This document shows, piece after piece, positions 15,452 through 23,581 of a DNA stretch of 64,000 nucleotides. How positions within the stretch are numbered: position 1 is the first letter of the stretch; every line of letters begins with the position of its first letter. The translations under genes were made by a program, and so were the position numbers. A model generated the notes under the pieces. The model made no database searches and had not been told where the DNA came from. It saw only the letters and a program-made list of their open reading frames with translations. The DNA lies in NCBI GenBank assembly GCA_035710515.1, contig DASTDE010000001.1:186001-250000 (forward strand), read 5' to 3'. The DNA comes from Candidatus Rubrimentiphilum sp. (GTDB taxonomy: Bacteria; Vulcanimicrobiota; Vulcanimicrobiia; Vulcanimicrobiales; Vulcanimicrobiaceae).

Positions 15452-17676
15452 GGCTGCAGCGTTAGCGTCGTTTGAGCCGCTTTGCGTACGGCTGCATCGC
15501 TAAAAGGCAGCGGCATCAGCCGTTGCGCGATCCAGGCCGGGCTTTGATCCGTGTAATGTCCGGATCCGGGTTGCCCCGACTCGCCGCTTGGAATCGCGAT
15601 TCCGCCCGCGTCCCAATTCCCAATGTCCCACACCGCGCGAAAACTCTGCGACGACGCTGCCCTTTGTACATGGATCCCGTAACTGTCGCCGTCTCCCGGC
15701 AGCTTGGCGCCGTTCAAGAACGTGAAACCGAGCGACGCCAACGAGTGGCGTATCGTCGTCCCTCCGTATTCGCTCCAAGGTTCCAGCAACTTTACGCCGT
15801 TGGCTTGGACGGCGGCGCGCAGCGACTGCACGAGTAAATCGTCCTGAGGGTGCGCTCGCAGCAGCCGCATCAACAACATGTAGTCCGCACCGTTTGCGCT
15901 GGTTTGGTAATCTTGGTAGCGTTTGGGCACGAGCGATCGCGCGAGTTGCGCGACCGCACCCCGCCGCACTTCCCACGCGATCGCCGCGCCGCGCGAGTCC
16001 GGATCGAACCGGCCGTTCCAGCGTGCCAGCACAGCAACATACAGCGACAGGACGCGATCGTTGGTTAGACCTTTGCGGCGAATTGCGGCGACCGTCGCGC
16101 GCGCCAGGTCGCGTTCAGGCAGCGAGAGTGTATCCGCTTGGAATGCACTCATGTCCGCGATGCTAAAACGCTTCTTTGAAGCGAGTAGCGTTTTTATGCG
16201 CGCCGCGCGATACGGCGGTCCGAAACTCGGGCTCAAACGATACGGGTAACCGCTGCCGTAGGTACGATTGTTGGCCGTGAAGAGCAATGCGTCGCGGGAA
16301 GCGGCGACTTGCGGCAGTTGTTGGAATGGAATGTAGCCGTAATGCGGATCGCTCGCCGCGTGCACGCGTAAGCCCCAGGATGGATCGTGCGGAATGAGGC
16401 CCGCCAGGTGGTACGCAACCGCCCCGCTGCGATCCGCAATCACGAAGTTTTGCGGCGGCCCCGGGTAAGGCGCGAGCGCGGCTAGCCCTTCGCGGATGGA
16501 GCGCGCGTGATTCAGTCCCGAAAAAGCGATGACAGGAGTGACGGGCATCGTCGCGGCGTTCCAATCCACGGCGTACGCATCGGATCCGTTCGTTTGCGCG
16601 ACAAAACCGTGCGCCGTTTGTTTGTATTGCACTCTGACGTCGCGGCCGAAACGCACGTGAAACGTCTCCCAGCGCGTGCGTGCGGCTTCTGTGCTCGTGC
16701 GGTAGACGACTTCCGTCACAACCGTACCGTCGGTGGCGCCCCACGCGATGTCGTTGTTGTGGCCGAGGATCACGCCGGGTACGCCGGGCAACGTCGCGCC
16801 CGCAACGTGCAACGTGGGCGAGCGCAGTTCGACCAGATACCAAACTCCGGGAATGCCGAGGCCCAGATGAGGATCGTTCGCGAGCAGCGCGCGCCCCGTC
16901 GTCGAACGATTTGCGCCGACCGTCCATTCATTGCTGCCGACCGGCGCGCGTTCGATCGAAGCTGTTTGCGACAGCACTCTGTCGATGAGAAGCGGCTTTA
17001 GCGAAGGCATCGGCAGCGGTTGCGGCGGCGCAATCGGCACATCGTAAGCGGGATCCGTGATCGAGTAAAGGTCCGTCATCGGGATTGGCGCCGCCAAATG
17101 CGTTGCGACGTCGTCGCGCCGGATCACGTCGTCCCACGAATCAATCAGATCAAGAACGGTCGCCATGCCGGCGGCCAGCGTGTCTTGCGGTTTCCACGGT
17201 TCGGGTCGATACAAAAGAAGGCGAAATTCGACGGGCAACGGCTGTTGGCGCATAGCGGCGTTGACGCCGTTCGAAAAGGACTGCAGCATAGTGCGCTCTC
17301 TCGGGCCAAGCGCCAGCCACTGGCGCGCCACTATTCCACGGATATCAACAATGCGCGCCTTTTGGTCGGTGCTCAGCGTCGGCGTTCCGACAACTTCCGA
17401 GAGCCGCCCGTAAACGAACCTCCGGATGAAATCCATCTGAAAGAGCCGATCTGAACCTTCGGCAAACCCTTGCGCGAAGAAAAGATCGGAATCGTTGCGC
17501 GCACGGATGTGCGGAATGTCGCGATCGTCGCGTACGATCTCGACGGGTGCGCTCAAGCCCGCGACGCGAATCGTGCCGGAAGTTTGGGCCGCGACGCGCA
17601 TGCCGGCGAACGCATTTATTGCGTACATCACGACCGCGGCAACCAGAATGAAGAATACCAGCATCACGACGCGCAT
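15448..17676 (-). CDS. Penicillin acylase family Ntn-hydrolase
   Basis: 742 residues with an N-terminal membrane segment (residues 3-22, signal or anchor). The nucleophile is Ser248 in PVGSNEWTVG, which becomes the N-terminal residue of the beta chain after autocatalytic cleavage. ALLANDPHLGL follows, as in all family members. Residues 1-247 would form the alpha chain. Substrates include beta-lactam side chains and acyl-homoserine lactones; which one applies here is unknown. It overlaps the convergent GT39 gene by four bases. Confidence 0.93.
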   Translation of the reverse strand: MRVVMLVFFILVAAVVMYAINAFAGMRVAAQTSGTIRVAGLSAPVEIVRDDRDIPHIRARNDSDLFFAQGFAEGSDRLFQMDFIRRFVYGRLSEVVGTPTLSTDQKARIVDIRGIVARQWLALGPRERTMLQSFSNGVNAAMRQQPLPVEFRLLLYRPEPWKPQDTLAAGMATVLDLIDSWDDVIRRDDVATHLAAPIPMTDLYSITDPAYDVPIAPPQPLPMPSLKPLLIDRVLSQTASIERAPVGSNEWTVGANRSTTGRALLANDPHLGLGIPGVWYLVELRSPTLHVAGATLPGVPGVILGHNNDIAWGATDGTVVTEVVYRTSTEAARTRWETFHVRFGRDVRVQYKQTAHGFVAQTNGSDAYAVDWNAATMPVTPVIAFSGLNHARSIREGLAALAPYPGPPQNFVIADRSGAVAYHLAGLIPHDPSWGLRVHAASDPHYGYIPFQQLPQVAASRDALLFTANNRTYGSGYPYRLSPSFGPPYRAARIKTLLASKKRFSIADMSAFQADTLSLPERDLARATVAAIRRKGLTNDRVLSLYVAVLARWNGRFDPDSRGAAIAWEVRRGAVAQLARSLVPKRYQDYQTSANGADYMLLMRLLRAHPQDDLLVQSLRAAVQANGVKLLEPWSEYGGTTIRHSLASLGFTFLNGAKLPGDGDSYGIHVQRAASSQSFRAVWDIGNWDAGGIAIPSGESGQPGSGHYTDQSPAWIAQRLMPLPFSDAAVRKAAQTTLTLQP

Positions 17677-17698
17677 AACCAGCGTTATGCGGCGGCGC

Positions 17699-18004
17699 CT
17701 AGACTGTAACGTAGATGTCCTCGCCGTCGATGCGCACCGTGTACGTCGGCAGCGGCATCACGGCGGGCAGCGTTAGCGCCTCGCCGGTCCTTACGTCAAA
17801 GGTTGCGCCGTGCCGCGGACAGACGATCCGCACGCCTTCGAGCTGGCCCTGGTCGAGCGCGCCGCCGTCGTGCGTGCAGATGTCTTCCACTGCATAGATC
17901 TCGCCGCCGGCGTTGCACAACAGCACCTCGGTCCCGTCGACGACGAAGCGATGCGCTTCGCCGTCGCCGATCTCGCTCTTTTTAGCGATGAGTCTTTCGG
18001 GCAT
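17699..18004 (-). CDS. Rieske-type [2Fe-2S] ferredoxin
   Basis: 101 residues with the complete Rieske ligand set: CTHDGGALDQG (Cys-X-His) and CPRHGATFDVRTG (Cys-X2-His), about 18 residues apart. It has no signal peptide or membrane helix, so it is a soluble ferredoxin component of the small-oxygenase kind rather than a bc1 subunit. It lies on the same strand as sufB, with a VOC gene between, an association frequently seen in suf loci. It may deliver electrons in Fe-S assembly, by inference. Confidence 0.92.
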   Translation of the reverse strand: MPERLIAKKSEIGDGEAHRFVVDGTEVLLCNAGGEIYAVEDICTHDGGALDQGQLEGVRIVCPRHGATFDVRTGEALTLPAVMPLPTYTVRIDGEDIYVTV

Positions 18005-18015
18005 CGCTTGCGCCG

Positions 18016-18378
18016 CTAGTCGCGGCCGTTTTTGCGGAAGTGAATGATGAACGTGTTGCCCTCTGAATCTTCGCCGAATGCCATCTTACAAACGGGCGTG
18101 TCTTCGGTCTCCGGAGCGATCTTCGCGCCGGCTTTCCGGTACTGATCGACCGCTGCCTCAAAGTTATCAACAGAAAACATCACGCCGTTTCCCTGCGTCC
18201 ACGATCCGTCGTCCATCTTCCATAGACTGAACGCCGTGTTGTCGGGCATCACGAACTCGGCGCCTTGAGTGCCAAACTCGCTGGTTAGTGGTAAACCCAT
18301 CACGTCGCGATAGAACTTCTTGGCGCGTTCGACGTCCTTCACGAGGTACGCCGTTGTATCTACTCCCAGGATTGCCAT
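18016..18378 (-). CDS. Glyoxalase/bleomycin-resistance (VOC) superfamily protein
   Basis: About 120 residues from ATG 18378, chosen because GAGGAG lies nine bases upstream and the homology (LGVDTTAYLVKDVERAKKFYRD) begins there. The VOC pattern continues with the paired beta-alpha-beta-beta-beta modules and FGEDSEGNTFIIH at the end, with a metal-type Glu or His. Substrate unknown. It is 11 bases from the Rieske gene and 97 bases downstream of sufB on the same strand. Confidence 0.85.
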   Translation of the reverse strand: MAILGVDTTAYLVKDVERAKKFYRDVMGLPLTSEFGTQGAEFVMPDNTAFSLWKMDDGSWTQGNGVMFSVDNFEAAVDQYRKAGAKIAPETEDTPVCKMAFGEDSEGNTFIIHFRKNGRD

Positions 18379-18475
18379 ACTTGAATGCTCCTCTTTAAGC
18401 GCGGACTCTGCCGTTCGTTCCAATGAAAAGGCCGCCCTTGCGGGCGGCCAAAGGATGCGGAGCGCCGGAACGGCC

Positions 18476-19894
18476 TTAGCCGACGGAGCCTTCCATCTCC
18501 ATTTTGACCAGACGATTCAACTCGACGGCATATTCCATCGGCAGTTCCTTGACGAAGAAGTCAAAGAACCCGTTGACGATCATCGCGGTGGCATCGGCCT
18601 CGTTCAAACCACGGCTCATCGCGTAGAAGAGCTGCTCCTCGCCGATCTTGCTGACGCTGGCCTCGTGTTCGACCGTCGAGCGCTGCTCGTGAATCTTCAT
18701 GGTGGGCTTGGTGTCGCTCGAGGACTGCTCGTCCATGATGAGCGCGTCGCACTTGACGCGCGTCTTCGAACCGACCGCGCCCGGAAAGATCTCGACCAAG
18801 CCGCGATAAGTGGTCTTGCCGCCATGCGTGCTGACGGACTTATTCGTGACCATCGAGGTCGTGTTCGGCGCCGCATGAATCACTTTGGCGCCCGCGTCCT
18901 GGTGCTGGCCTTCGCCGGCGAACGCCATCGAAAGCACTTCACCGCGCGCGCCCTCGCCCATCAGATAGATCGACGGGTACTTCATGGTCAGGCGCGAGCC
19001 GATGTTGCCATCGACCCACTCGACCGTCGCGTTCTTGTGCGCCATGGCGCGCTTGGTGACGAGGTTGAAAATATTGCGATACCAGTTTTGGATCGTCGTG
19101 TAGCGGATAGATGCATCTTCGTGCGCGACCAACTCGACGACTGCGCTATGCAGCGACGTGGTCGAAAACTTCGGCGCGGTGCATCCCTCGATGTAATGAA
19201 CTTTCGAGCCTTTGTCCGCAATGATCAGCGTGCGCTCGAACTGGCCCATGTTTTCCGCGTTGATGCGGAAATAGGCTTGGAGCGGTTGCTTCACTTCGAC
19301 GCCCGGCGGAACATAGATGAACGACCCGCCCGACCACACGGCCGAGTTGAGCGCGGCGAACTTGTTGTCGGCGACTGGAATGATCGTGGCCAAATACTTT
19401 TGCACGATCTCCGGGTACTTCTTGACCGCGGTGTCCATGTCGCAGAAGAGAACGCCGAGCTTCTCGAGCTCCTCGTTCACGTTGTGATAGACGACCTCGG
19501 ATTCGTACTGCGCGGAGACGCCGGCCAAAAACTTGCGCTCGGCTTCCGGAATGCCCAAACGGTCGAACGTCTTCTTGATGTCGTCGGGCACGTCGTCCCA
19601 CGAGCGTTCGGCCTGGTCGGTCGACTTCACGAAGTAATGGATGTCGCCGAAATCGATCTCGTTGAGGCGCTCGGTGTCGCCCCACGTCGGCATCGGTTTG
19701 CTTAAGAAGACGTCCAGCGCTTTCAGCCGGAACTCGCGCATCCAATCCGGCTCGCCCTTCATCTCGCTGATGCGCTCGACGATCTCGCGCGTCAGGCCCT
19801 TCTCGGACTTAAAGACGTACTTGTCCTCGGAATCGTGGAAACCGTGGCGGTATTCCTCGATGAGGGGCTGGGCGGGCTTTAGTTGGGTGGCCAT
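18476..19894 (-). CDS. sufB: Fe-S cluster assembly scaffold SufB
   Basis: 472 residues, the full family length. SufB is the scaffold of the SufBCD complex. Recognisable parts are the N-terminal [39 protein letters not shown], the long right-handed beta-helix, and the C-terminal [19 protein letters not shown]. Neither sufC nor sufD accompanies it in the window, an unusual arrangement. The promoter upstream leaves almost no leader, and no Shine-Dalgarno sequence is visible before the ATG at 19894. Confidence 0.96.
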   Translation of the reverse strand: MATQLKPAQPLIEEYRHGFHDSEDKYVFKSEKGLTREIVERISEMKGEPDWMREFRLKALDVFLSKPMPTWGDTERLNEIDFGDIHYFVKSTDQAERSWDDVPDDIKKTFDRLGIPEAERKFLAGVSAQYESEVVYHNVNEELEKLGVLFCDMDTAVKKYPEIVQKYLATIIPVADNKFAALNSAVWSGGSFIYVPPGVEVKQPLQAYFRINAENMGQFERTLIIADKGSKVHYIEGCTAPKFSTTSLHSAVVELVAHEDASIRYTTIQNWYRNIFNLVTKRAMAHKNATVEWVDGNIGSRLTMKYPSIYLMGEGARGEVLSMAFAGEGQHQDAGAKVIHAAPNTTSMVTNKSVSTHGGKTTYRGLVEIFPGAVGSKTRVKCDALIMDEQSSSDTKPTMKIHEQRSTVEHEASVSKIGEEQLFYAMSRGLNEADATAMIVNGFFDFFVKELPMEYAVELNRLVKMEMEGSVG

Positions 19895-19902
19895 GTCTTA
19901 TA

Positions 19903-19931
19903 AAGGTATGTCAGCGGTTAGCGATAGTCAA
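19903..19931 (-). promoter_or_regulatory. sufB promoter, probably giving a leaderless mRNA
   Basis: TTGACT (19931-19926) and TACCTT (19908-19903) are separated by 17 bases on the minus strand. The predicted transcript start falls two to five bases from the sufB ATG, and no ribosome-binding site is present there. Confidence 0.5.
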
Positions 19932-19932
19932 G

Positions 19933-19957
19933 ATAATGAAGGGGTATCTTCACTTAT
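19933..19957 (-). promoter_or_regulatory. Inverted repeat upstream of the sufB -35 box
   Basis: ATAATGAAG (19933-19941) and CTTCACTTAT (19948-19957) form an imperfect inverted repeat with a six-base spacer, directly upstream of the -35 box. It is in the position of an activator site or a regulator operator, for example an Rrf2/IscR-type Fe-S sensor. The regulator is not identified. Confidence 0.35.
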
Positions 19958-19984
19958 TAAGACAGGCTGCTGAACCCGCCGGTT

Positions 19985-20212
19985 GCGCCCAGGCAGCTGC
20001 TTAGCGGGCGCTTGCTGCTGGGCCTGGAGCTCGAAGTCTATTTTGCCGTTACGCGACAGCTTGCGTTTCGGCGTTTGCACCGGACAGCCTAAAGCGCGCC
20101 GTCTTTTGCCCGGTAGCTTTACACAGGGGACGATAGGGGCTATTCTTTTTGCGAGCTCTTTTTCTAAAGGAAAGAGCTCGCGGTTATGGGAGGCGCGCCC
20201 TTACGCGCCATA
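19985..20212 (-). ncRNA. Candidate structured RNA with tmRNA-tag-like frame, sufB-speD gap
   Basis: The 452-base gap between sufB and speD has no gene but dense structure. Read 5' to 3' on the minus strand: hairpin 20212-20185; an 11-base perfect stem 20181-20151; a hairpin 20114-20079; then GCAAACGCCGAAACGCAAGC and GTCGCGTAA, an in-frame ANAETQAVA-stop resembling a trans-translation tag. Its stop lies in a hairpin (20072-20045). This is followed by an H-type pseudoknot-capable element (20027-19985: CCAGGC pairs GCCTGG, and loop GCGCCC pairs GGGCGC). I see no tRNA-like acceptor or T-arm, so a tmRNA call is weak; a plus-strand speD leader is the alternative. Confidence 0.28.
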
Positions 20213-20346
20213 GCGGCGAGTCGCCCGCGCAGCCGAAAAAGCGCCGGCCAAGAGCTCGCCGATGGGTCGGGGACGTGACTGCACTGCAGGCGCCAGCCGA
20301 CAAGTCCGGAGGTGGGATTCCCCCAAGGCGAGGAGATCGCAATAAA

Positions 20347-20760
20347 TTGAAAGCACTCGGTACGCACATTGTGTGCGAACTCTCGGGGTGTGACCCGGTG
20401 GCCCTTTCCGACCTGGACGGCGTCCAGAACATGATGATCGCAGCCGCGAGAATCGCGCATGCGACCATTTTGGAAAGCTCTTTTCACCGGTTCGAACCTC
20501 AAGGCGTCTCAGGCACAGTCATCCTGGCGGAGTCGCATCTTTCGATTCATACCTGGCCTGAGAAAGAATACGCCGCCATGGATTTCTACACGTGCGGCGA
20601 CCACACGGATCCCTGGCTTGCTTGTTTGCATGCTGCCAAGGTTCTTTCGGCGACGCGAATGTTGACGACTGAATTCAAACGAGGCATCGAGGCAAAGAAC
20701 GGAACCTTCACCCACGTCGTAACCGCCACCGAAGCAAAAGATCGCCAACGCACCGCGTAA
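20347..20760 (+). CDS. speD: S-adenosylmethionine decarboxylase (prokaryotic class 1B)
   Basis: 137 residues from TTG 20347, preceded by GAGGAGA at a good distance; the longer open frame upstream lies in structured non-coding sequence. The protein self-cleaves before Ser in AESHLSIHTWPE to form the pyruvoyl cofactor. LGTHIVCELSGCDP and FYTCGDHTDPW are further family motifs, the latter with the conserved Cys. It makes the aminopropyl donor for SpeE, encoded 23 bases downstream. Confidence 0.95.
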   Translation: MKALGTHIVCELSGCDPVALSDLDGVQNMMIAAARIAHATILESSFHRFEPQGVSGTVILAESHLSIHTWPEKEYAAMDFYTCGDHTDPWLACLHAAKVLSATRMLTTEFKRGIEAKNGTFTHVVTATEAKDRQRTA

Positions 20761-20783
20761 CCCGCGGTTTCTATTTGTAAGCC

Positions 20784-21671
20784 ATGCCGAAAACTGAAAA
20801 TTGGCAATGGTATGTCGAGGAATTCGCTCCGACTGAAGCCCACCATCACGCCGTGGCCCGTGTCTATTACGCGGGCCGTTCGCAATTTCAGGACATCGGC
20901 ATTATAGGGACGGCTGTCTTCGGCAAAATGCTGATACTCGACGGCGACACGCAGAGCTCCCAAGCCGACGAACGAATCTATCACGAAGCGCTCGTCCATC
21001 CCGCGATGGCCGGCGCGACCGACCGTTCCGACGTTTTGATTTTGGGCGGTGGCGAGGGCGCGACACTGCGCGAGGTGTTACGGCACCCGGATGTGCGGCG
21101 CGCCACGATGGTCGACATCGATGGCGAAGTGGTGGAACTCTCGAAAATGTATCTGGCCGAATGGTCCGACGGCGCCTTCACCGAGCCGCGCGCTCGCGTG
21201 ATCATCGGCGACGCGCTCAAGTTTCTGGCTGAAGACAAAGATCGCTATGGCGTGATCATCTCGGATCTGACGGAGCCGCTGGAAGATTCTCCGAGCAATC
21301 CGTTATTTTGCGACGAGGTTTTTCGCAATATCAAGAACCGGCTGGCGCCGGACGGCATCTACGTGCTGCAAGCCAGCACCGCCGGCTTTCATAACCTCTC
21401 GCTGCACTCGAAGATGGCGCGCACGCTGCGTAAGTACTACAAGTTCGTCGTTTCGTATTACACGCACGTCCCGGCCTTCGATAACGATTGGGCCTTCATC
21501 GCTTGCAGCGACCGGCTCGACCTGGCGCGGCTGGACGAAGGCGAGATCGAACCGTACTGCGCCAAGCTGCAAGGCGAGAACTTTTTCTATGACGCGCAGA
21601 CGCACCGGCGCATCTTTGCCCTGCCGCTCTACATGCGCCGCGCGCTTGCCGCCGGCGGCGACACGTTTTGA
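20784..21671 (+). CDS. speE: Spermidine synthase (aminopropyltransferase)
   Basis: 295 residues. It transfers the aminopropyl group from decarboxylated AdoMet to putrescine or a related diamine. Motifs: ILDGDTQSSQADERIYHE (substrate loop), LILGGGEGATLREVLRH (nucleotide-binding), MVDIDGEVVELSK, and IISDLTEPLEDSPSNPL with the catalytic Asp. The other product, methylthioadenosine, would be handled by MtnP at 56 kb. The gene follows speD directly; the next gene starts in its last codons. Confidence 0.95.
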   Translation: MPKTENWQWYVEEFAPTEAHHHAVARVYYAGRSQFQDIGIIGTAVFGKMLILDGDTQSSQADERIYHEALVHPAMAGATDRSDVLILGGGEGATLREVLRHPDVRRATMVDIDGEVVELSKMYLAEWSDGAFTEPRARVIIGDALKFLAEDKDRYGVIISDLTEPLEDSPSNPLFCDEVFRNIKNRLAPDGIYVLQASTAGFHNLSLHSKMARTLRKYYKFVVSYYTHVPAFDNDWAFIACSDRLDLARLDEGEIEPYCAKLQGENFFYDAQTHRRIFALPLYMRRALAAGGDTF

Positions 21672-22105
21672 GTTCGATCGACCCGGAGTCGGTGCGCCGC
21701 CGCTGGGACAAAGAGCGTTCGCATTTTGTCGAACTGTTGGATCTGAAGCTCGAGAGCGTCGACAAGGGGCGCGCCGTCATGCGCATGCCCTACCGGCCGC
21801 AGATTTCGAACGGGACCGGCGCCGTACACGGCGGAGCGATCGTCAGCCTGTGCGACACGGTTTTTTACGTCGCGCTCGCCTCGATCTACGGCCGCGATCA
21901 GGACACGACTACGGTCTCGCTCCAATGCAACTTCCTGGCGCCCGCGGTGGGTCCGCACGATCTGGTCGCGGAGGCAACGGTGCTGCGGGCCGGGCGCCGG
22001 ATCTGCTACGGCGAAGTGACCGTGCGCAGCGGCGAGAAAGTGGTCGCCCACTCGACGCTGAACTACCTCAACACCTACCCGGACGAAAAACCAAAGAAAA
22101 AATGA
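21668..22105 (+). CDS. PaaI-like hotdog-fold acyl-CoA thioesterase
   Basis: 145 residues from TTG 21668 (TTGA overlap with speE). The hotdog-fold signature is NGTGAVHGGAIVSLCDTVFYVAL (read in parts): the HGG turn followed by the helix with Asp, typical of PaaI/YbgC-like thioesterases that hydrolyse acyl- or aryl-CoA. Substrate unknown. It is translationally coupled to speE before it and gcvT after it (ATGA), joining the polyamine and glycine-cleavage genes into one transcript. Confidence 0.85.
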   Translation: MSSIDPESVRRRWDKERSHFVELLDLKLESVDKGRAVMRMPYRPQISNGTGAVHGGAIVSLCDTVFYVALASIYGRDQDTTTVSLQCNFLAPAVGPHDLVAEATVLRAGRRICYGEVTVRSGEKVVAHSTLNYLNTYPDEKPKKK

Positions 22106-23208
22106 AGCAAACGGCCCTGTACGACGAGCACGTCAAGTTGCGCGCTCGGCTGATTCCATTCGGCGGCTTCGACATGCCCGTGCAGTACGAGAGCATCTTG
22201 AAGGAGCACGAAGCAGTTCGCAAACGCGCCGGGCTTTTCGATCTTTCGCACATGGCACAGTTTGTTGTTGAGGGCGAAGCCGCGGCTGAGTGGGCCGATC
22301 GGCTAACCGTGAACGCGGTACCGACCATGAAACTCGGGCAAGCGCGTTACAACATCTTCACCAACGAGCAGGGCGGCGCGCACGACGACGTGATCTTTTA
22401 CCGCCTCGACGACCAACGTTGGATGGTGGTCGTCAACGCCGGCAACGCCGACAAGATGTGGAAGTATCTCAACGACAACATCGGCGACTCCGGAGTAAAG
22501 CTTCATTCGCGGCACGGCAAGAACGCGTTGATCGCGATTCAGGGACCGCGTTCGGTGGCGATGCTGGGAACGCACGTCGATTTCGACCTCAACGCTTTGA
22601 AATACTATTTTTGCACGCAAGGAAACGTTTACGGCAAAGACGCGATTGTCGCGCGCACCGGTTACACCGGAGAAGATGGCTTCGAGATTTTCGTTGACGG
22701 GCGAGACGCGTCCGAAATTTGGACGAGGCTGCTGGCGGACAATGCGGGTGCCGGGTTGATTCCGGCGGGGTTGGGCGCGCGCGACGTGCTGCGCTTGGAA
22801 GCCGGCATGCCGCTGTACGGACACGAGCTCACCGAAGAGATCACGCCGCTGCAAGCCGGTTTGGATTGGGTCGTAAAACTCGACAAGCCCCAGTTCGTCG
22901 GCGAGACGGCGCTGGCGACGCAAAAAGCGGCCGACGACTTTCCGCGCATCGTGGGAATCGTGATGGACGGCCGCGCCCCGGCACGCGAGGGATACCACGT
23001 CTTCTTGGGCGAGAAGCGCGTGGGCGAGATTCGCAGCGGATCGATCGGGCCGTCGGTCGGAAACAAGAGCATCGGCACGGCGTTGGTGGAAAAGGAAGCC
23101 GCAACTCCCGGCACGGACGTAGTGGTTCACATTCGAGGAACCGCGTACGGCGCGAAAGTCATGCAACTGCCATTTTACAAGAGGAGCTACAAAATTGGCG
23201 CAGCCTGA
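22102..23208 (+). CDS. gcvT: Glycine cleavage T protein (aminomethyltransferase)
   Basis: 368 residues from ATG 22102. GcvT moves the methylene group of the lipoyl-bound aminomethyl intermediate to tetrahydrofolate, releasing ammonia. Typical sequence: TALYDEHVKLRARLIPFGGF, GLFDLSHMAQF, the folate-site NVYGKDAIVARTGYTGEDGFEIF (read in parts) and RLEAGMPLYGHEL. It is the first of four consecutive gcv genes. The stop lies 13 bases inside gcvH. Confidence 0.96.
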   Translation: MKQTALYDEHVKLRARLIPFGGFDMPVQYESILKEHEAVRKRAGLFDLSHMAQFVVEGEAAAEWADRLTVNAVPTMKLGQARYNIFTNEQGGAHDDVIFYRLDDQRWMVVVNAGNADKMWKYLNDNIGDSGVKLHSRHGKNALIAIQGPRSVAMLGTHVDFDLNALKYYFCTQGNVYGKDAIVARTGYTGEDGFEIFVDGRDASEIWTRLLADNAGAGLIPAGLGARDVLRLEAGMPLYGHELTEEITPLQAGLDWVVKLDKPQFVGETALATQKAADDFPRIVGIVMDGRAPAREGYHVFLGEKRVGEIRSGSIGPSVGNKSIGTALVEKEAATPGTDVVVHIRGTAYGAKVMQLPFYKRSYKIGAA

Positions 23209-23578
23209 AGGCCTGCTCTACAGCAAAGAACACGAGTGGGTGAAGATCGACGGAGACAAGGCGACCGTCGGCATCACCGACTACGCGCAAGACTCGCTGG
23301 GCGACATCGTCTACGTTGAGCTGCCCAAAGTCGGAAAGCAAGTGGCCCAGTCTGCAGCAGTCGGCGTGGTCGAATCGGTGAAAGCCGTCTCCGATCTCTT
23401 TACGCCGGTCGGCGGAGAGATTCTGGAGGTGAACTCCGCGCTCGACAACGACCCCGCGCTCGTCAACCGCGAACCATTCGAGGGCGGCTGGATGTTCAAA
23501 GTGAAGCTGGCCGGCGATTCGCCGACGGCCGGCCTACTCTCCGCCGCCGACTACGAGAAGTTCACTAAAGAAGGCTAG
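23195..23578 (+). CDS. gcvH: Glycine cleavage H protein (lipoyl carrier)
   Basis: 127 residues from TTG 23195. It carries the aminomethyl group between P, T and L proteins on a lipoylated lysine in VVESVKAVSDLFTP. LLYSKEHEWVKIDGDKATVGITDYAQDSLGDIVYVELP (family opening, read in parts) and the C-terminal LLSAADYEKFTKEG are normal. It overlaps gcvT by 14 bases. No lipoyl-attachment enzyme is in the window. Confidence 0.96.
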   Translation: MAQPEGLLYSKEHEWVKIDGDKATVGITDYAQDSLGDIVYVELPKVGKQVAQSAAVGVVESVKAVSDLFTPVGGEILEVNSALDNDPALVNREPFEGGWMFKVKLAGDSPTAGLLSAADYEKFTKEG

Positions 23579-23581
23579 CCC

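Noticed and set aside
18320-19705. 461-codon open frame antisense to sufB
   Set aside because: Same shadow effect; the sufB frame has full family similarity and the antisense one has none.
20045-20345. RNase P RNA, SRP RNA or ordinary tmRNA in the sufB-speD gap
   Set aside because: The gap lacks the conserved cores of rnpB and SRP RNA, and the acceptor/T-arm ends of a tmRNA. Only the tag-like frame and nearby structure remain, so I list it as a weak candidate only.
20149-20346. N-terminal extension of SpeD
   Set aside because: It would be translated from hairpin-rich sequence. SpeD similarity starts at TTG 20347, with a GAGGAGA ribosome-binding site.
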